Of a DNA stretch of 39,830 nt, positions 6,247-15,783 are shown piece after piece. The notes under the pieces were generated by a model. The model was not told the DNA's origin, did not search any database, and saw only the letters and a program-made list of their open reading frames with translations. The position numbers were made by a program, and so were the translations under genes. How positions within the stretch are numbered: position 1 is the first letter of the stretch; each line of letters opens with the position of its first letter. The stretch is from Gammaproteobacteria bacterium (GTDB taxonomy: Bacteria > Pseudomonadota > Gammaproteobacteria > Eutrophobiales > Eutrophobiaceae): the NCBI GenBank assembly GCA_026710545.1, contig JAPOQU010000052.1:1-39830 (forward strand), written 5' to 3'.

Positions 6247-8160
6247 TTATTCGTGCCGGCGCAAAAATGCCTCGATGTCGCCCAATTCCCTGGTATGCAC
6301 CATCTGCGGCAGGCTGTTCAGGAAAATCCTGCCGTAGGGCCTGGTCCTCAACCTGGGGTCGCCGATCATCAGCACCCCGTAATCGCTCCGGTCCCGCAAC
6401 AGGCGGCCGATGCCCTGCTTCAGCGTGATGACCGCCTCCGGCACCTGGTAATCCATGAACGGGTTTCTGCCCTGTTCCTCCATCTGTTTCAGTCTTGCGC
6501 GTAATACCGGGTCATCGGGCGCCGCGAACGGCAGCTTATCGATAATGACGCAGGACAGGGCCTGCCCCCTGACATCGACGCCTTCCCAGAAACTGCTGGT
6601 GCCCAGCAACACCGCGTGGGGGGTGGTCCGGAATGTTTCCAGCAGTTCGGTACGCGGGGCGTCACCCTGCACCAGCATGGGAAAATCCAGTGCTGCGCTG
6701 ATTAACTGCGCTGCTGCGCGCAGCGCGCGATGGCTGGTAAACAGGAAAAAGGCCCTGCCCCTGGTGAGGCGCAACAGCGGGATCGATCTTTCGACCACCC
6801 GTTCGGTATACCCGGGTGTTCCGGGATCAGGCAAACCCCGGGGTGAATACAACACGGACTGGGTCTTGAAGTTAAACGGGCTGTCCCAACTCCGGGCCTC
6901 AACATCTTCCAGCCCCAGTTGTGTCGAAAAATGGTCAAACCGGCGGTTCACGCTCAGGGTGGCCGAGGTGAAGACGCTCAGGCAATCGTATTCGCTCATG
7001 CGCGTGCGGAAGACGTCGGCAATATCCAGGGGCGTGCGGTGCAGGAGAAACCCGTTGCCGCGCAATTCCAGCCAGCGGACGTATTCACCTTCTTCCGCTT
7101 CATCGAACTGCTCTATAAAGGCCGACAACGCCGCAACCCGTTTGTGACAGTTATCCAGCGACTTGCCCCTGCCGGCGAAATCCTCCAGCACCCGGTGGAC
7201 ATCTGCCATCTTCTCCAGCAGGGTTGACAAGGCGGCGGAGACCTCCGCCGCGTCCTTCAGTTCGGACCAGGCAACCCGGTTTTCCTTACCCGGAAAACTC
7301 AGGCGCAGGTCGCGCACTGCTTTTTCACACCGGTCCAGCATCTCCGGGAAACCGGGCAGGTCTGCGGCTTCCTCGAAATAAGCCGTCCTGGAATCGGCCA
7401 CCAGTTCCAGCAGTTGCCTGCCGCTCAGGGTCTCGCTGAAGAACTGTGAAGCGAGTTCCGGCAACTGGTGCGCCTCGTCGAAGACCACCACCTCCGCGCT
7501 CGGCAGCAACTCACCATAACCGGCCTCCTTCAAAACCATGTCCGCCAGGAACAGGTGGTGGTTGACCACGGCCAGGTCCGCGTCCGCGGCGCGGCGGCGG
7601 GCGCGGAACACGAAACAGTCATCGTAATAATCACATTCCTGGCCCAGGCAGTTTTCGGCGCTGGATATGCAGGCGGACCTGACGGCAGCATCTTCCGGGA
7701 TGTGGGTCAACTCGGCCAGGTCGCCGCTGTCCGTGCGTTGCGACCAGTCACGGATATCGAACAGGAAACTCCTTCCCTGCCGGTTCAGCCGGCGCGAGTC
7801 GGCTTCCGCCAGTCTCATCCGGTACAGGCACAGGTAATTGGCCCGACCCTTAAGCAATGCAACATTGAGCGGCCGCCCGACCGCCTTGCGCACCAGGGGC
7901 AGGTCCCGGGTAAACAACTGGTCCTGCAGGTGCCGGGTACCGGTAGAGATGATAACCTTGTAGCCGGACTGCAGCGCCGGAACCAGGTAAGCAAAAGTCT
8001 TGCCGGTGCCGGTGCCGGCTTCGCAGACCAGCGACTCGCGCCTGTCCATGGCTTCCCCGATCGCCTCGGCCATCTCGACCTGCTGGGTCCGGATGGTGAA
8101 ATCGGGTATCAGGTCCGCCAGGGCGCCGTGTTCACCGAGGATGTCTGTGGGGGTTTGCAT
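6247..8160 (-). CDS. yoaA: DinG/YoaA-type ATP-dependent DNA helicase
   Basis: From the ATG at 8160 the protein is 637 residues, the size of E. coli YoaA (636). It has Walker A GTGTGKT and a DEAH box (VVVFDEAHQL). Four cysteines in the order YLC, AENC, QEC, DDC form the iron-sulfur cluster site of the XPD/DinG superfamily 2 helicases, and the C-terminal motifs include GTSSFWEGVDV and QGIGRLLR. It unwinds DNA 5' to 3' and acts in repair of stalled forks. The frame extends 22 codons further to a TTG at 8226, but family members begin at MQTPTDILGEHG-like sequence, so I choose 8160. The extension runs into an inverted repeat. It is the last gene of the parE-parC-efp-yoaA direction group. Confidence 0.9.
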   Translation of the reverse strand: MQTPTDILGEHGALADLIPDFTIRTQQVEMAEAIGEAMDRRESLVCEAGTGTGKTFAYLVPALQSGYKVIISTGTRHLQDQLFTRDLPLVRKAVGRPLNVALLKGRANYLCLYRMRLAEADSRRLNRQGRSFLFDIRDWSQRTDSGDLAELTHIPEDAAVRSACISSAENCLGQECDYYDDCFVFRARRRAADADLAVVNHHLFLADMVLKEAGYGELLPSAEVVVFDEAHQLPELASQFFSETLSGRQLLELVADSRTAYFEEAADLPGFPEMLDRCEKAVRDLRLSFPGKENRVAWSELKDAAEVSAALSTLLEKMADVHRVLEDFAGRGKSLDNCHKRVAALSAFIEQFDEAEEGEYVRWLELRGNGFLLHRTPLDIADVFRTRMSEYDCLSVFTSATLSVNRRFDHFSTQLGLEDVEARSWDSPFNFKTQSVLYSPRGLPDPGTPGYTERVVERSIPLLRLTRGRAFFLFTSHRALRAAAQLISAALDFPMLVQGDAPRTELLETFRTTPHAVLLGTSSFWEGVDVRGQALSCVIIDKLPFAAPDDPVLRARLKQMEEQGRNPFMDYQVPEAVITLKQGIGRLLRDRSDYGVLMIGDPRLRTRPYGRIFLNSLPQMVHTRELGDIEAFLRRHE

Positions 8161-8230
8161 TTGATAAGTATAAAATCCTTTTAATGAGTTCAGAGTGATA
8201 ACAAAGTTCGATACGACGGTTGTCAATTTG

Positions 8231-8274
8231 GGACACCCATAAATTTAAAAGTCTCATATAATTTATGGGTGTCC
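8231..8274. repeat. GGACACCCATAAAT inverted repeat
   Basis: Perfect 14-base arms at 8231-8244 and 8261-8274 enclose 16 bases, between the efp stop and the yoaA start. It could act as a terminator for efp or a stabilising hairpin; the arms are AT-rich on the loop side. It looks like another palindromic repeat family present once in this window. Confidence 0.65.
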
Positions 8275-8286
8275 GAAATTAAGTTT

Positions 8287-8856
8287 TCAGTTCTTTACTC
8301 GGCTCACGTATTCACCCGTGCGGGTATCCACCTTTATTTTCTCGTCCTGCTCGACGAACAAGGGGACCTTGACCGTGGCGCCGGTTTCCAGGGTGGCGGG
8401 TTTCGTCCCGCCGGCGGCGGTGTCGCCGCGCACCCCGGGATCGGTCTCCGTGATCCTGAGTTCGACAAAGTTGGGCGGCTGGACGGTCAGGGGGGCGCCG
8501 TTCCACAGGGTCACCCCGCATAACTCCTCTCCCGTCAGCCACTGGCCGGTATCCCCCATAACCGTCCTGTCGGCTTCGATCTGCTCATAACTGCTCATAT
8601 CCATGAAATACCATGTCTCGCCATCGTTGTAGAGGTACTGCAACTCCACGTCCATAACATCAGCCGCGGGCACGCTGTCACCCGACTTGTAGGTCTTCTC
8701 CAGCACCCTGCCCGTCTTCAGGTTGCGTATCTTGATGCGGGTGAACGCCTGGCCCTTGCCCGGCTTGACAAACTCGCTCTCAAGAATATTGCAGGGATAG
8801 CCGTCGATGGTGATCTTCAGGCCGGGCTTGAATTCGTTGGTACTGTGGTTAACCAT
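8287..8856 (-). CDS. efp: Translation elongation factor P
   Basis: This 189-residue protein aligns along its length with E. coli EF-P: N-terminal KOW-like domain, [12 protein letters not shown] loop, then two OB domains ending in [15 protein letters not shown] binds the ribosome between P and E sites and rescues stalling at consecutive prolines. Lysine 34 in the KPGKGQ loop is the residue that EpmA/EpmB beta-lysylate in gammaproteobacteria, so this protein is probably of the lysylated type. It follows parC after 43 bases on the minus strand's upstream side. No good ribosome binding site is visible before the ATG at 8856. Confidence 0.97.
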   Translation of the reverse strand: MVNHSTNEFKPGLKITIDGYPCNILESEFVKPGKGQAFTRIKIRNLKTGRVLEKTYKSGDSVPAADVMDVELQYLYNDGETWYFMDMSSYEQIEADRTVMGDTGQWLTGEELCGVTLWNGAPLTVQPPNFVELRITETDPGVRGDTAAGGTKPATLETGATVKVPLFVEQDEKIKVDTRTGEYVSRVKN

Positions 8857-8882
8857 GTGCTGTGTACATTAAAATGTTTGGG

Positions 8883-8903
8883 GTAAAAGTTTGAAACTTT
8901 TAC
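8883..8903. terminator. Palindrome over the parC stop codon
   Basis: A perfect 10-base inverted repeat (8883-8892 and 8894-8903) with one central base spans the parC stop codon (8900-8902). It is AT-rich with almost no loop, so it is a weak terminator candidate or a binding site; function is uncertain. Confidence 0.3.
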
Positions 8904-11152
8904 TTTTTCGGTTTGATGGTTGACACCTGCCGGTAGCCGCGCGGCAGGGCGTTGCCGCGGCGGCCACGCTCGCCATGATAACGGGTCCAGTCCTTGGGTT
9001 TCAAGGTCAGGTGGCGCCTGCCGGATTCGAGGTGCAGCTTGTCTTTTGTGCCGAACACGGTGAGCGCAACCAGGAATTCCTCCCGGCTCTTCAGCCTGGC
9101 GGGCGGTATCTGCATGACCTTGACCCCCTTGCCCCTGGCCAGTTGCGGAAACTCGGTCAGGTCGGTCACCAGCAGGCGGCCCTCGGAACTGACGGCCGCG
9201 ACCAGGTCCTGTTTCTGGTCAGAAACCGGCACGGGGGGCAGGACCTGCGCGGACTGCGGCACGTTCAGCACGGCCTTGCCGGCTTTTGCCTTGGCGTACA
9301 GGTCGCCCAGGCTGGCGACGAAGCCGTAGCCGGCGTCGGTGGAAAGGAAATACAACTGGCCGCTATCACCCAGCATGACGCCGTTGAACACGGCGCCGTC
9401 CGGCGGCGTCACCCAGCTTGACACAGGTTCGCCGTGGCTGCGCGCCGACGGCAGGATGTGCGAGGCGATGGAATAACAGCGCCCGGTCGAATCGAGAAAT
9501 ACGGCAAACTGGTTGCTGCGACCCATGGCGGCCTGCCTGAAACCGTCGCCGGCCCGGTAAGTCAGGGTCTGCGGGTCGATATCGTGGCCTTTCGCGGCCC
9601 GGACCCAGCCCTTCTCCGACAGGATGACCGTAACCTGCTCCGTCGGCATCAACTGGGTCTCATCCATGGCCCTGGCTTCCTCCCGTTGTTCCAGGGGCGA
9701 GCGCCGATCATCGCCGAACTTTTCCATGTCAGCGCTGATTTCCCCTTTCACCAGGGTTTTCAGACGGGTATCCGAACCCAGTACCTGCTGCAACGACTCC
9801 CTTTCTTCCTGCAACTTGTCCAGTTCGCCGCGAATTTTTATCTCCTCCAGCTTCGCCAGGCGCCGCAACCTGAGGTCGAGGATGGCCTCCGCCTGGGTGT
9901 CCGACAACCTGAATCGCAGCATCAACTCCTGTTTGGGATCGTCCTCCTCGCGCACGATGCGGATCACTTCATCAATGTTCAGGTAGGCCGTCATCAGGCC
10001 TTCCAGGACGTGGATGCGCTGCTCCACCTGTTCCAGGCGGTATTGCAGGCGCCGGCGCACCGTTTCCGTGCGGTACTGCAGCCACTCCTGCAAGATGGTC
10101 TTGAGGTCCTTGACCCGGGGCCGCCCGTTGATGCCGATCATGTTCAGGTTGACCCGGTAACTGCGCTCCAGGTCCGTGGTGGCGAACAGGTGCGACATCA
10201 GTTCCGCCAGGTTGACCCGGTTGGAGCGCGGGATAAATACCAGGCGGGTCGGGTTTTCATGGTCGGATTCGTCGCGCAGGTCTTCCAGCATGGGCAGTTT
10301 CTTCGCCTGCATCTGCGCCGCCACCTGTTCCAGGATACGATTGCCGGAGGTCTGGTAAGGCAACGCGGTCACGATGACGTTGCCGCTTTCCTTCTCCCAT
10401 GTGGCCCGCAGTTTCACGGAACCGGTGCCGTTGCGGTAGATATCCAGGAGTTCTTCAGCGGGCGTGATGATCTCCGCTTCCGTGGGGAAGTCCGGGCCCT
10501 TGACGTGTTCGAACAAGTCCTCGATCGTGCTCCGGGGCCGCTCCAGCAGGCGGATACAGGCCCCGGCCACCTCTCTCAGGTTATGGGGCGGAATATCCGT
10601 AGCCATACCCACGGCAATCCCCGTGCCCCCGTTCAGCAGGATGTTGGGCAAGCGCGCCGGCAATAACTTCGGCTCTTCCAGGGTGCCGTCAAAATTGGGC
10701 ACCCAGTCAACGGTACCCTGCCCCAGTTCCGCCAGCAATACCTGGCTGTAGGGCTTGAGCCTGGATTCCGTGTAGCGCATGGCCGCGAATGACTTGGGAT
10801 CGTCCATGGAACCCCAGTTGCCCTGGCCGTCCACGATGGGATAACGGTAACTGAACTCCTGCGCCATCAGCACCATGGCCTCGTAACAGGCGGTGTCTCC
10901 GTGGGGATGGAACTTGCCGATGACGTCCCCCACCGTGCGCGCCGACTTCTTGAACTTGGCGGTTGCGTTAAGGCCCAGTTCCGACATGGCGTAGATGATG
11001 CGCCGCTGTACCGGCTTCAGACCATCGCCGATATGCGGCAGCGCCCGGTCCAGAATGACATACATGGAGTAATCCAGGTATGCTTTTTCGGTAAATTCGT
11101 ATAACGGCTGGGTTTCGTTCTGCTCGAAATCCAGGGCAAGATTTTCCGGCAT
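8900..11152 (-). CDS. parC: DNA topoisomerase IV subunit A
   Basis: This 750-residue type IIA topoisomerase subunit cleaves and rejoins DNA to decatenate daughter chromosomes. It is the ParC rather than GyrA form: FAAMRYTES carries the catalytic tyrosine (Y127), and the C-terminal domain is short and lacks the GyrA box. The quinolone-determining region reads [12 protein letters not shown], with T87 in the position of E. coli Ser80 and E91 in that of Glu84. AGAGGGA lies 7 bases upstream of the ATG at 11152. The gene is 81 bases downstream of parE on the same strand, so both are probably cotranscribed. Confidence 0.97.
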   Translation of the reverse strand: MPENLALDFEQNETQPLYEFTEKAYLDYSMYVILDRALPHIGDGLKPVQRRIIYAMSELGLNATAKFKKSARTVGDVIGKFHPHGDTACYEAMVLMAQEFSYRYPIVDGQGNWGSMDDPKSFAAMRYTESRLKPYSQVLLAELGQGTVDWVPNFDGTLEEPKLLPARLPNILLNGGTGIAVGMATDIPPHNLREVAGACIRLLERPRSTIEDLFEHVKGPDFPTEAEIITPAEELLDIYRNGTGSVKLRATWEKESGNVIVTALPYQTSGNRILEQVAAQMQAKKLPMLEDLRDESDHENPTRLVFIPRSNRVNLAELMSHLFATTDLERSYRVNLNMIGINGRPRVKDLKTILQEWLQYRTETVRRRLQYRLEQVEQRIHVLEGLMTAYLNIDEVIRIVREEDDPKQELMLRFRLSDTQAEAILDLRLRRLAKLEEIKIRGELDKLQEERESLQQVLGSDTRLKTLVKGEISADMEKFGDDRRSPLEQREEARAMDETQLMPTEQVTVILSEKGWVRAAKGHDIDPQTLTYRAGDGFRQAAMGRSNQFAVFLDSTGRCYSIASHILPSARSHGEPVSSWVTPPDGAVFNGVMLGDSGQLYFLSTDAGYGFVASLGDLYAKAKAGKAVLNVPQSAQVLPPVPVSDQKQDLVAAVSSEGRLLVTDLTEFPQLARGKGVKVMQIPPARLKSREEFLVALTVFGTKDKLHLESGRRHLTLKPKDWTRYHGERGRRGNALPRGYRQVSTIKPKK

Positions 11153-11218
11153 TTAGCGGTCCCTCTGGCGGAGTAAATCAGTATCAGGCAATCTACGGAT
11201 TTCTGCCCGGGGTGTCAA

Positions 11219-11242
11219 CTCTAGATCGTCGCTCTAGATCGT
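11219..11242. repeat. 13-base tandem duplication over the parE stop
   Basis: The 11-mer CTCTAGATCGT occurs at 11219-11229 and again at 11232-11242 with a two-base spacer. The second copy contains the parE stop (11234-11236). It looks like a small slippage duplication that copied the parE tail. Confidence 0.7.
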
Positions 11243-13120
11243 TGCCAGATCCCCCTTTCTCTCCAGCCAGTCCTTGCGATCGGGAGCGCGCTTCTTCGCC
11301 AGCAGCATGTCCATCATCTGGTCCGACTTGCTGTCTTCCGGCAGGGTCAGTTTTACCAGGCGGCGCGTTTCTTTCGCCATGGTGGATTCCCGCAATTGCA
11401 TGGGGTTCATCTCGCCCAGGCCCTTGAAGCGCTGTACGTTGACCGTGCCCTTGATCTTCTCCGCGGCGATGCGGTCCAGCACGCCGGACTTCTCCGAATC
11501 ATCCAGGGCGTAGAACACCTCCTTGCCCACGTCGATACGGTACAAAGGTGGCATGGCCACGTACACGTGGCCCGCATGCACGAGCGGGCGGAAATGCTTC
11601 AGGAACAGGGCACAGAGCAGGGTGGCGATGTGCAGGCCGTCCGAGTCCGCATCGGCCAGGATGCAGACGCGGCCGTAGCGCAACCGGGACAAGTCGCTTG
11701 ATCCCGGGTCCACGCCCAGCGCTACCGAGATGTCGTGGACTTCCTTGGATGACAGCACCTGGCCCGGTTCCACCTCCCAGGTATTGAGGATCTTGCCCCG
11801 CAACGGCATCACCGCCTGGAATTCCCGGTCCCGGGCCTGCTTGGCGGAACCGCCGGCGGAATCCCCTTCCACCAGGAACAATTCGCTGTGGTCCGCGGAC
11901 TGGCTGGCGCAATCCGCCAGTTTGCCGGGCAGCGCCGGACCGCTGGTGATCTTCTTGCGGACGACGTTTTTTCCGGCCTTGAGGCGGCCCTGGGCATGCC
12001 GGATCGCCAGTTCCGCGATCCGCTCACCCGTCTCCACGTGCTGGTGCAGCCACTGGCTGAATGAGTCGCGCACTACACCGGAAACGAATGTCGTGCATTG
12101 CCGCGAGGCCAGTCGTTCCTTGGTCTGGCCCATGAACTGGGGATCGTTCATTTTTACCGAGAGCAGGTAGGCGCAGCGGTCCCAGACGTCTTCCGCGGTC
12201 AGCTTGACGCCGCGCGGCAACAGGTTGCGCGACTCGCAGAACTCCCTTAAGGCCTCCAGCAGGCCCTGGCGCAGGCCGTTCACATGGGTGCCGCCCTGGG
12301 ACGTCGGCACCAGGTTGACGTAGCTCTCGGTGATCAGGTCGCCCGGTTCGGGCAGCCAGTGCACCGCCCAGTCTACCTGTTCGTCATTGCCCTGCATGGA
12401 ACCGGTGAACGGCTCGGCGGGCAACAGTTCGATACCCTCAAGCATGCTTGAGAGATAAGTGCTGACCCCGTCCTCATAATGCCACTCCGTGTCTTCATTG
12501 TTGGCTTCATCGTTGAGCCTGACGGTAAGCCCGGGGCATAGCACCGCCTTGGCGCGCAGCAGGTGTTTCAGCTTCGCCCTGGCAACCGTGACGCTGTCGA
12601 AGTAAACCGGGTCCGGCCAGAAACGCAGGGTCGTGCCGGTATTGCGTTTGCCGACCTCCCCTACCACCTCCAGCGGGCTGATGCGCTCGCCGCCGGCAAA
12701 GGCCATGTTGAATTCCTGGCCGTCCCGCTTCACCCAGACTTCCAGGTGTTTGGACAAGGCATTGACGACGGATACGCCCACACCGTGCAGGCCGCCGGAG
12801 AACTTGTAATTCTTGTCCGAGAACTTGCCGCCCGCGTGCAGGCGGGTCAGGATCACTTCCACACCGGGGAGATTTTCACCGGGGTGCTTGTCCACGGGCA
12901 TGCCCCTGCCGTCATCCGTGACCGTGACGGAGTTGTCTTCGTGCAGGGTGACCTCAACCTTGTTCGCATGGCCGATGATGGCCTCGTCGACGCTGTTGTC
13001 GACGACTTCCTGCACCATGTGGTTGGGCCGGGAGGTATCGGTGTACATCCCGGGACGCTTGCGCACCGGTTCGAGACCGGTTAATACTTCGATATCGGCG
13101 GCGGCGTAGGTGGTAGTCAT
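11234..13120 (-). CDS. parE: DNA topoisomerase IV subunit B
   Basis: This 628-residue ATPase subunit partners ParC. The order is GHKL ATPase (EVVDNSVDEAI, DDGRGMPVD, GGLHGVGVSVVNAL), transducer, then the TOPRIM domain (VEGDSAGGSAKQARDREFQ and DADSDG) and a C-terminal MQLRESTM tail. Length matches ParE (about 630) rather than GyrB (about 800), which has an insertion missing here. The ATG at 13120 lies 19 bases after the DUF3501 stop and shows no clear Shine-Dalgarno sequence, so it may depend on the upstream transcript. Confidence 0.97.
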   Translation of the reverse strand: MTTTYAAADIEVLTGLEPVRKRPGMYTDTSRPNHMVQEVVDNSVDEAIIGHANKVEVTLHEDNSVTVTDDGRGMPVDKHPGENLPGVEVILTRLHAGGKFSDKNYKFSGGLHGVGVSVVNALSKHLEVWVKRDGQEFNMAFAGGERISPLEVVGEVGKRNTGTTLRFWPDPVYFDSVTVARAKLKHLLRAKAVLCPGLTVRLNDEANNEDTEWHYEDGVSTYLSSMLEGIELLPAEPFTGSMQGNDEQVDWAVHWLPEPGDLITESYVNLVPTSQGGTHVNGLRQGLLEALREFCESRNLLPRGVKLTAEDVWDRCAYLLSVKMNDPQFMGQTKERLASRQCTTFVSGVVRDSFSQWLHQHVETGERIAELAIRHAQGRLKAGKNVVRKKITSGPALPGKLADCASQSADHSELFLVEGDSAGGSAKQARDREFQAVMPLRGKILNTWEVEPGQVLSSKEVHDISVALGVDPGSSDLSRLRYGRVCILADADSDGLHIATLLCALFLKHFRPLVHAGHVYVAMPPLYRIDVGKEVFYALDDSEKSGVLDRIAAEKIKGTVNVQRFKGLGEMNPMQLRESTMAKETRRLVKLTLPEDSKSDQMMDMLLAKKRAPDRKDWLERKGDLATI

Positions 13121-13139
13121 GGGCGGGGGAACGACGATT

Positions 13140-13739
13140 TCAATCTATGTCGTTGACAAGCGACCGGCGGATTTCTGCCGGTATGGGGGTTAGCTGGTAC
13201 GTGTACTCCCGGTGGCTGATGCCTGCGGAGATTTCCGCGCCCTGTTTCAAGGCGCTGGTGTCTTCCCCGGTCAGTTCGAAGCGCATGAAGTGAACGGACG
13301 AGGTTTTGTCTTCGGTTTCACGTTCCAGGTCTTCATCGCAGACCGGGATGATAACCGGGCCGGCGCCGACGCGCATCCAGACGCAGTCCTCTATGCCGAC
13401 CAGCTTCGCCAGCATGTCCTCGCGCTCTGCCCGGTCGTCGTACTCCAGCATGAAGGTGGCCTTCCAGTTGCTTCCATCCGGGATCAGCGGGTTATAGGCT
13501 GCCAGTTCCTCTTCGATGCCGGCGCGCTCGAAAATCTTCTCTATACGCAGCATTTCCTGTACCTGGTACTGGATGGTGAGGCGGTCCTCGAAATACAGGT
13601 TGGCGTTGGGGCCTAAAGGCAGGCGCCGCGTTTTCTTGTGGGCCATCACCCTGGCGCGAAACTCACTGCGAATCTCGGCGTAGTTCTCCAGCGTGTACAG
13701 GTCTTGCCTGGTTAATTCGGACGGCATGTCCGGTCTCAC
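13140..13739 (-). CDS. DUF3501 family protein
   Basis: This 199-residue protein carries the LTRQDLYTLENYAEIRSEFR N-terminus characteristic of DUF3501. No catalytic motif or signal peptide is visible. The frame opens at a GTG (13739) overlapping the stop of the Fe-S protein gene by 4 bases, and an in-frame ATG lies 12 bases later at 13727; either could be the start, with the overlap favouring translational coupling. DUF3501 genes recur next to rubrerythrin and CCG-type Fe-S proteins, as they do here, so the product probably works with them in a redox or oxidative-stress function. The biochemical role is unknown. Confidence 0.85.
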   Translation of the reverse strand: MRPDMPSELTRQDLYTLENYAEIRSEFRARVMAHKKTRRLPLGPNANLYFEDRLTIQYQVQEMLRIEKIFERAGIEEELAAYNPLIPDGSNWKATFMLEYDDRAEREDMLAKLVGIEDCVWMRVGAGPVIIPVCDEDLERETEDKTSSVHFMRFELTGEDTSALKQGAEISAGISHREYTYQLTPIPAEIRRSLVNDID

Positions 13740-15079
13740 AGGCCGTAGGCGTGTCTCAGCAGGGACAACGGGGAGTCGGCAACGTCACCGTGTTCCTCAC
13801 CCAGGCCGTGCTGGATTTGCGCACCCGCCATGGGGCAATCGCTGACGTAATGTGCGGCGCCGGCCTGCCTGACCTTGTTCACCACCGGGCGGCATATCTT
13901 CATCGAAACCTCGTGAGACTCGGCCTTGACCGCGTAGGTGCCGTCATGGCCCGAGCAGCGTTCTATCACATCAATCTCCGTATCCGGCACCAGCGCCAGT
14001 ACGTCGCGGGTTTTCAGGCCGATATTCTGGACCCGCTGATGGCAGGGCGCATGGTACGATACCTTGCCGAGAGAGTGTTTGAATTCCGTGTTCAACTTCC
14101 CTTCCCTGTGCCGCAGCATGAGGTACTCGAACGGGTCGTAGAACGCCTGCCGCACCCGTTCCACGTCCGCATCTTCCGGGAACATCAGGGGAAGTTCCTG
14201 CTTGAACATCAATACGCAGGAGGGAATGGGCGCGACGATGTCCCAGCCCTGCTCCACCAGCGCAAGCAACTGGGGGATATTGACATCTTTTGCCTGCTCG
14301 ACCGCGTCCAGGTCGCCCAGTTCGAGTTTGGGCATGCCGCAGCAGGCCTCCTTGTCGGCCAGGGAAACCGGGATGCCGTTATGCTCGAATACGGCAATCA
14401 GATCTTCCGCCACCCGGGGCGTATTCCGGTTACAGTAACAGGTTACGAACAGGGCGATCTTGCCCGTGGTACGGCCGGCCGCTGCAACCGTGGCTGCGCC
14501 GGGTTGCCTGTTCTTTACCCGGCTGCGCAACGACCTTGAGTGGAACTCCGGCAAAGGCGCATCCGCATGGATGCCCACCGTCTTTTCCAGCAGTTTGCGC
14601 AGCGGCCGCGATTTATTCGCCGCATTGACCGTTTGCGCAACGACGGGGATACCGGCGAGACGACCCACCGCCTGTGTCGAAGTCAGCGCCCTGTCGCGCC
14701 ATTTCGTCCCGCCCTGTTTGAAGGTCACCGCCTTGGCGCGCAGCATGAGGTGGGGAAAGTCCACGTTCCATTCGTGGGGCGGCACATAAGGGCACTTCGT
14801 CATGTAACAGAGATCACACAGGTAGCAGTGCTCCACCACCTTGCCGTAGTCCGCCTTATCCACCCCGTCCACTTCCATGGTGTCCGACTCATCGACCAGG
14901 TCGAACAGGGTGGGGAACGCGTTGCACAGGCTGACGCAGCGGCGGCAGCCGTGGCAGATATCGAATACGCGTTCAAGTTCCGCGTCCACACTCTCCTGGT
15001 CGTAGTAGTCCGCCTGTTTCCAATCGATGGCATGACGGACGGGCGCCTCCAGGCTGCCTTCGCGAATATCTGTGCTCAC
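13736..15079 (-). CDS. CCG-domain Fe-S oxidoreductase (GlpC/HdrD-like)
   Basis: This 447-residue cytosolic protein has two ferredoxin-like 4Fe-4S motifs: CHGCRRCVSLC (C42, C45, C48, C52) and CYLCDLCYMTKC (C85, C88, C91, C96). Two CCG-type cysteine regions follow, including ACCGMP and HAPCHQ, as in GlpC and heterodisulfide reductase subunit D. Such proteins pass electrons between an Fe-S chain and a partner. There is no flavin domain, so it is an electron-transfer subunit. The start is a GTG at 15079 with a weak ribosome binding site, just past the rubrerythrin terminator hairpin. It is coupled by a 4-base overlap to the DUF3501 gene. The link to rubrerythrin suggests a role in reducing peroxide or an electron donor to it; this is inference. 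Confidence 0.9.
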   Translation of the reverse strand: MSTDIREGSLEAPVRHAIDWKQADYYDQESVDAELERVFDICHGCRRCVSLCNAFPTLFDLVDESDTMEVDGVDKADYGKVVEHCYLCDLCYMTKCPYVPPHEWNVDFPHLMLRAKAVTFKQGGTKWRDRALTSTQAVGRLAGIPVVAQTVNAANKSRPLRKLLEKTVGIHADAPLPEFHSRSLRSRVKNRQPGAATVAAAGRTTGKIALFVTCYCNRNTPRVAEDLIAVFEHNGIPVSLADKEACCGMPKLELGDLDAVEQAKDVNIPQLLALVEQGWDIVAPIPSCVLMFKQELPLMFPEDADVERVRQAFYDPFEYLMLRHREGKLNTEFKHSLGKVSYHAPCHQRVQNIGLKTRDVLALVPDTEIDVIERCSGHDGTYAVKAESHEVSMKICRPVVNKVRQAGAAHYVSDCPMAGAQIQHGLGEEHGDVADSPLSLLRHAYGL

Positions 15080-15097
15080 AGGATTTTACCGGTCCTC

Positions 15098-15126
15098 AAA
15101 AAAAGAACCGGGCACAGGCCCGGCTC
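15098..15126 (-). terminator. Rho-independent terminator after rubrerythrin
   Basis: On the minus strand a stem CCGGGC/GCCCGG (15118-15123 with 15108-15113, 4-base loop) is followed by seven T's (15098-15104). It sits between the rubrerythrin stop and the Fe-S protein start. It probably attenuates rather than wholly isolates the downstream genes, or they have their own promoter in this 72-base gap. Confidence 0.8.
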
Positions 15127-15151
15127 TCCGTTCTGCTCAGCCCCGGGCCAA

Positions 15152-15571
15152 TCAGGCGTCGAGGTTGTCCAGCGCTTTTTGAAAGCGGTTGGCATGGGAA
15201 CGCTCCGCCTTGGCGAGAGTCTCGAACCAGTCGGCAATTTCATCCAGGTCCTCGTCCCGTGCGGTCTTCGCCATACCTGGATACATGTCGGTGTATTCGT
15301 AAGTTTCACCGGCGATAGCCGCTTTCAGATTGTTTTCGGTTGAGCCAATCGGCTCGCCGGTTGCAGGATCACCCACTTCTTCCAGGTATTCCAGGTGGCC
15401 GTGGGCATGGCCGGTCTCACCTTCGGCGGTGGAGCGGAAAACGGCAGACACATCGTTGAAACCCTCTACATCCGCTTTCTGGGCAAAATACAGGTAACGG
15501 CGGTTAGCCTGTGATTCACCTGCAAACGCTGCTTTCAGGTTTTCTTCTGTTTTGGTACCTTTCAAACTCAT
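15152..15571 (-). CDS. Rubrerythrin-family diiron protein lacking the rubredoxin domain
   Basis: This 139-residue four-helix ferritin-like protein shows both half-site motifs: E19 with ETGH (E52, H55) and E89 with ERSH (E123, H126). These hold the diiron centre that reduces hydrogen peroxide in rubrerythrins. The usual C-terminal rubredoxin domain (two CxxC motifs) is absent, so it needs a separate electron donor, for which the neighbouring Fe-S protein is a candidate. The start is the ATG at 15571 with GGAGG about 7 bases upstream. It faces xseB across a 212-base divergent gap that must hold both promoters. Confidence 0.93.
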   Translation of the reverse strand: MSLKGTKTEENLKAAFAGESQANRRYLYFAQKADVEGFNDVSAVFRSTAEGETGHAHGHLEYLEEVGDPATGEPIGSTENNLKAAIAGETYEYTDMYPGMAKTARDEDLDEIADWFETLAKAERSHANRFQKALDNLDA

Positions 15572-15783
15572 CGGATTTCCTCCCAGTCAATCTTGGCTGA
15601 CTTATGATAATTCGTACGGGTGCAACATAGTTATGAATTTAGCCGACCCGGCCGATAGTGTCAACTTGATAAACCGGACTGTTTCATTGTATTTTTTTAT
15701 CGCAAATATAGGTTTTATCAATAAGGTGTGTAAATCATTGAGTTATTGATACAATTCCGGCATCGACGACAGGAGGCGAGCTT

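Noticed and set aside
8160-8226. Start of the helicase at TTG 8226
   Set aside because: The added 22 residues are not family-like and the length from ATG 8160 matches YoaA.
9434-10666. 410-codon plus-strand frame opposite parC
   Set aside because: Antisense shadow; parC is certain and the frame has no domain pattern.
13751-15343. Plus-strand frames opposite the Fe-S protein and rubrerythrin genes
   Set aside because: Both are antisense shadows of confidently assigned genes.
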